Of a stretch of DNA of 64,000 nt, positions 60,999 through 64,000 are shown one piece after another. The notes below the pieces were generated by a model. The model was not told the DNA's origin. It did no database searches and was given only the letters and a program-made list of their open reading frames with translations. This DNA comes from Erythrobacter sp. GTDB taxonomy: Bacteria > Pseudomonadota > Alphaproteobacteria > Sphingomonadales > Sphingomonadaceae. Where the stretch lies: NCBI GenBank assembly GCA_009993635.1, contig JAACTC010000007.1, positions 248,001-312,000 of the forward strand, given 5' to 3'. The position numbers and the translations under genes are program-made. How positions within the stretch are numbered: the stretch's first letter is position 1; each line of letters starts with the position of its first letter.

Positions 60999-61645
60999 TC
61001 AAAGCGGCCTATAGGATCCTTTGAGGTCGTCAAATGGTACCATTGCATTCTGTAGGTAAGCTGGCCGCTGTTGGAGTTTCTCATAATAGTCCCGCAACAG
61101 TGGAAGGTCGGGACGGTCCCAATCCAGACAAAAATAGCGATGGAGGATGTGGCCACATGCAATATCGGCGAAAGTAAAGTGATCCCCTCCCACCCATTCC
61201 CTACCCCACAGAAGTCCCTCGAAAATTTTAGCTAGAGGAATGAGGTTTTCGATGGCTGCTGCCAAGAATGCAGGATCGCGAGTAGCAGCTGACATTCGCA
61301 CTTCGTATACGAATATCCTGAGGACTCCTTCGGCAAAGGTATTCTTACCCCATTCGGCAATAGCGTCGAGTGAAGCGCGGGATCGAGGACAAGCCGGCCA
61401 GAACGTTTCGCTGCCGTATGCGGCACCAAGGTAGCGCAATATCGCTGCGCTTTCGAACATAGTAACAATCCATCCTGCAAAACGGGAACTCTGCCCATCG
61501 GGTTCATAGCTAGGTAAGCAGGAGTATTGGTTGTCGCAAAGCCGTGCCCATAGTCCAAACGTTCAAATTCGACACCGATCTCATTGATAGCCCACATAAC
61601 GAGTTGCACACTACTCGAATTGCGACGCCCAAGAATAGTTATCAT
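60999..61645 (-). pseudogene. Glutathione S-transferase family protein, frameshifted
   Basis: The N-terminal thioredoxin-fold part (MITILGRRNSSSVQLV ... NPMGRVPVLQDGLLL) runs from 61645. The C-terminal helical part (FESAAILRYLGAAYG ... FTFADIACGHILHRYF) continues from about 61457 in another frame. The junction is near 61457-61463, where VLQDGLLL should run straight into FESAAILRYL; two extra bases (or one lost) explain it. Neither half alone would be a working glutathione S-transferase. Confidence 0.8.
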
Positions 61646-61666
61646 CACAGCGATCCAATCGTTCAT

Positions 61667-62096
61667 GCACGATGCCGAGGCAGCGAGCGTCGAATCATAG
61701 TTCGGATATCTCTCATGTGGAAAGTCTGTAATGGGATCGTTTCCCGAATAGCAGCTTTCTTGTCTTTAAGCTCCAGAAGCGGACGGTCCGCAATCGGCCC
61801 ACAAGCCGCCAGACCGCTACCAGTGAGAGCTGCCGGTCAGCAAAGCGCCCCAAAAGCCGGCCATTCGACAGGTCGCGATTTTCACCCGAAAGCTGCCGTT
61901 CGTTTGGGATCGAGCGGATCGCACCTACGGGCGCTAGTCCCAAACGTTCCGCTGCGCACCTGCGGGGCCTGAAAGCCGCAGTTGACTTATCTCCATACCC
62001 ATGCGGAATTCAGCCCCATTTGTGGGTCAGCGTCGCCCTTATGAATCGACGAGGAGTTCCAGCCAGCTAGCCTGGGCTCGGTTCGCGACAGTATTG
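61667..62096. other. Gene-free stretch with the second copy of the dispersed palindrome
   Basis: No gene is recognised. GCGGACGGTCCGC at 61780-61792 repeats the element at 60139-60151. Further on, GC-rich inverted segments such as AAAGCCGGCC and AGCTGCCG occur, as is common in intergenic repeat clusters of Sphingomonadales. The stretch lies between the GST remnant and the oxygenase gene. Confidence 0.4.
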
Positions 62097-62642
62097 TCAG
62101 CGCCAGCGAGGGCCCTCGAACCAGGCGACGAGCGAGCGCCGCGTGCCGTTGGAGAGGGGCGCAACCCGGTGTGTCAGGTAACTAGGGAAGACCAACACGG
62201 TTCCCTGGCCGCGAGAGTTTTCCGGTGTCGGCCAATCGCCGAATTCGAATGCCCCGCCGCTATAGTCGGCGGGATCGCTGAGCTGGACGGTGATACTGAT
62301 TTTGCGGTCGAACGAGCGTTCCTCGGTCCAGATCACGTCATTGTGCCAGTTGTATCTGCCCTTATTGTCGCCACTGTATTCGGTGTATTGAATATTTGCG
62401 ATATTCTCCACATCGACGCCAAAGGCGATCCTGTTGGCTTCCATGACGTAGCCGAACAGCAGATCGCGCAGCCAGTACTGATCGCACAGCCAGGCGATCT
62501 CGCTTTTTCTGCCGTCGGTCTCTTTTCCCTGCGATCTCCTGGTGGTCGCGCCGCGTCGGTGAACCTGCGCAGCGGCCTTTTCGATCTTGGCGATCGTCGC
62601 CTTGTCGATCGCCTCACGCCACATCAGCCAGCCCTGTCGCAT
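62097..62642 (-). CDS. 2-oxoglutarate/Fe(II) oxygenase of the prolyl 4-hydroxylase type
   Basis: The ATG at 62642 follows GGGGGA; the protein has 181 residues. It has the double-stranded beta-helix core of the P4Hc/PKHD class: the HxD iron ligands in YNWHND, the SGGAFEFGDW strand, and the distal His and 2-oxoglutarate-binding Arg in LTHRVAPLSNGTRRSLVAW. All cofactor residues are intact. Such enzymes hydroxylate prolines or other side chains. It starts 78 bases behind a collagen-like gene on the same strand, so that Gly-X-Y protein is an obvious candidate substrate. Confidence 0.87.
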   Translation of the reverse strand: MRQGWLMWREAIDKATIAKIEKAAAQVHRRGATTRRSQGKETDGRKSEIAWLCDQYWLRDLLFGYVMEANRIAFGVDVENIANIQYTEYSGDNKGRYNWHNDVIWTEERSFDRKISITVQLSDPADYSGGAFEFGDWPTPENSRGQGTVLVFPSYLTHRVAPLSNGTRRSLVAWFEGPRWR

Positions 62643-62720
62643 CAAGTCCCCCAGTCGTCGCCGCGCAACCTTGTCGCCCGCGCGGACGGACCCGGCAAGG
62701 GCCGGGCCCGCCGCCCGCTG

Positions 62721-64000
62721 CTATTGCGCGAAGCGGACCTGTACCGCGCCGGTCGTCTCTTCGCCGGCATGGCCCACCGTCATGCCCAGGCTCCAGTCGT
62801 TGTCTGCGCGAACCGACAGGCCGAGACCAAATCCCAGATCGCCCCGATAGACGCTCATGCGACCGGTGAAGGCGATACTCTCATCCGAAGACAAGGTAAG
62901 GTCCGGCATCGCCCCAAGGGCCGCAAGGCCGTTATTGAGCCGCCGCATCTCGGCCGAGTTGTTCTGCAGCGCGAGATCGAGATCCTTAAGCTGCTGGTTC
63001 ATCTGCGCAATCTGGCCAGTGTTGGTCGCGATTGCCATCGCGTTCAGCTGGATTTCGTTCGCATTGAACGCAATCGCACTGGTGTTGCGGTTGATCGCGC
63101 CGACAATGGTGAGCGGCGGTGCCGCCGTGGCGGCGAAAGGCCCGATCTCGCTAACGCTACCGCCACTGCTTCTGGTCGGCGTCGAAGGGGACCCTGCCAC
63201 CCGCACAGGATCGCCCGATTGCTGGAACCGGGCATTGTCTTCGTCCGGTCCTTGCAGATCGTCGAGATTGCCGATCCGTGCCGACAGCGTGTCGATCGTC
63301 TGCTGCATCACAACGATCGCCTGCTGGTTTGCCGTGGTTGTCGCCTGGATCGACTGGATGGCTTCGGGAGACACGCCGTCGTTGCCGGGAGGGCCTGCTG
63401 GGCCTGCGGGCCCTGCTGGGCCTTCCGGACCGGTCTCGCCCTGCGGACCGGCAGGGCCTTCGGGACCCTGCGCGCCGATCGCACCATCGGCTCCGGCGGG
63501 GCCTTGCGGACCAGCGGGACCTTGCGGGCCAGCCGCACCATCCTCGCCATCCTCGCCATCGGCGCCCGCAGGCCCTTGTGGGCCGGCTGCACCGATCGCC
63601 CCCGCCGGACCTTGAGGGCCTGCAGGTCCGGCAAGACCGGCCTCGCCTTGTGGGCCAGCAGGTCCTTGCGGGCCCGCCGCGCCATCGAGACCGTCCGCAC
63701 CCGCGGGGCCCTGTGAGCCTGCCGGACCGGTTGCGCCGTCCACGCCTGCTGGGCCCTGGGGACCTGCCGGGCCTGTATCGCCTTGTACCCCTGCGGGGCC
63801 CTGCGCGCCGGTATCGCCCTTGGCGCCAGCCGGACCGGCAGGACCTGCCGGGCCGGTCGCGCCGTCCGCACCTGCGGGGCCTTGAGGACCGGTCGCACCA
63901 TCCGCACCATCCGCACCATCCGCACCATCCGCACCAGCCGGGCCCTGAGGACCTGCTGGGCCGGTTGCGCCGTCCACGCCTGCTGGGCCCTGGGGACCTG
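62721..64000 (-). CDS. Collagen-like surface protein with YadA-like anchor, N-terminus cut off by the window
   Basis: The frame is open to the window edge, so the start is missing. From the edge to about 63385 the protein is an unbroken run of more than 200 residues of Gly-X-Y triplets (GPAG, GPQG, GADG, GATG), typical of bacterial collagen-like proteins. A heptad-like helical stalk with many Asn, Gln and Ala follows (about 63350-62940). The C-terminal 60-70 residues ([11 protein letters not shown] ... [20 protein letters not shown] ... VQVRF) resemble a YadA-type trimeric autotransporter barrel. The protein is thus probably a trimeric fibre on the outer membrane. The internal GTG at 63977 lies within the repeats and is not the start. 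Confidence 0.87.
   Translation of the reverse strand, partial: GPQGPAGVDGATGPAGPQGPAGADGADGADGADGATGPQGPAGADGATGPAGPAGPAGAKGDTGAQGPAGVQGDTGPAGPQGPAGVDGATGPAGSQGPAGADGLDGAAGPQGPAGPQGEAGLAGPAGPQGPAGAIGAAGPQGPAGADGEDGEDGAAGPQGPAGPQGPAGADGAIGAQGPEGPAGPQGETGPEGPAGPAGPAGPPGNDGVSPEAIQSIQATTTANQQAIVVMQQTIDTLSARIGNLDDLQGPDEDNARFQQSGDPVRVAGSPSTPTRSSGGSVSEIGPFAATAAPPLTIVGAINRNTSAIAFNANEIQLNAMAIATNTGQIAQMNQQLKDLDLALQNNSAEMRRLNNGLAALGAMPDLTLSSDESIAFTGRMSVYRGDLGFGLGLSVRADNDWSLGMTVGHAGEETTGAVQVRFAQ
63895..63939. repeat. 9-bp tandem repeat inside the collagen region
   Basis: GCACCATCC occurs four times in perfect tandem (63895-63930), with a fifth copy that differs by one base. It encodes GAD triplets on the minus strand. 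Because the unit is a multiple of three, copy-number change would lengthen or shorten the fibre without a frameshift. A 38-base segment at 63729-63766 also recurs exactly at 63963-64000. Confidence 0.8.

Noticed and set aside
62001..63716. Plus-strand frame of 571 codons opposite the oxygenase and collagen-like genes
   Set aside because: Its low-complexity Arg/Ala/Gly/Thr-rich tail is the reverse complement of Gly-X-Y codons; the minus-strand genes have conserved motifs.
63385..64000. Repetitive DNA that could suggest a CRISPR array
   Set aside because: The repeats encode continuous Gly-X-Y triplets in one frame, have no regular spacer length and no cas genes nearby.

Overview
The window reads as chromosomal DNA of a high-GC alphaproteobacterium of the Sphingomonadales, most likely an Erythrobacteraceae-type genome. 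The grounds are: three large TonB-dependent receptors paired with hydrolases, the DUF3489-DUF2924-serine recombinase cassette, many ATGA/TAATG-type start-stop overlaps, and protein wording typical of that group. No rRNA or complete tRNA is present.

Layout. 1-6.8 kb: ordinary backbone, with the end of an ABC-F ATPase, a cardiolipin synthase-endonuclease/phosphatase pair, and a MarR-controlled DHA2/HlyD efflux operon. 7.0-18.8 kb: a catabolic cluster with an OCD/mu-crystallin reductase, a PLP dehydratase, an esterase, a TonB receptor, a TetR regulator, an MFS carrier, a YtcJ-like amidohydrolase, a DUF2817 carboxypeptidase-like protein and a mandelate racemase/muconate lactonizing (MR/MLE) enzyme. 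The reductase and the carrier have near-identical promoters. 19.1-28.4 kb: a second uptake and hydrolysis cluster with TetR, two SxxK serine hydrolases, a TonB receptor, a Tat-exported type-B carboxylesterase and a DUF3089 lipoprotein-like protein.

28.4-50.1 kb: a mosaic genomic island. It opens with a badly decayed tyrosine integrase. A phage-like ParB-methyltransferase/DUF5681/terminase set without virion genes follows, then an unrecognised two-gene unit under tandem operators. Next comes a defence block: DUF2971, a broken HNH nuclease, a C5 methyltransferase, Vsr, and a five-gene operon encoding an XRE-Z1 helicase-like protein, a DUF4420 PD-(D/E)XK nuclease, a GHKL 'paraMORC' ATPase and two small partners. 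The island ends with an IS remnant, a DUF3489/DUF2924/large serine recombinase cassette, a strong terminator and a 20-nt tRNA 3'-end fragment that looks like an att site.

50.5-59.1 kb: a peptide-use locus with a C69-type dipeptidase, a TonB receptor, an Lrp/AsnC regulator, a secreted two-domain protein that fuses a cyanophycinase-like S51 peptidase to an isoaspartyl aminopeptidase/asparaginase, and a cystathionine gamma-synthase family enzyme. A repeated motif suggests Lrp controls both sides. 59.3-62.1 kb: an alpha/beta hydrolase, a second integrase inactivated by a nonsense codon at its catalytic arginine, and a frameshifted GST. 62.1-64.0 kb: a collagen-like, YadA-anchored surface protein (cut by the window edge) followed directly by a 2-oxoglutarate oxygenase of the prolyl-hydroxylase type.

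The most rewarding items are the XRE-Z1/paraMORC defence operon with its visible promoter-operator, the cyanophycinase-isoaspartyl peptidase fusion, the collagen-like protein/hydroxylase pair and the unknown operator-controlled pair at 33.8-35.1 kb.
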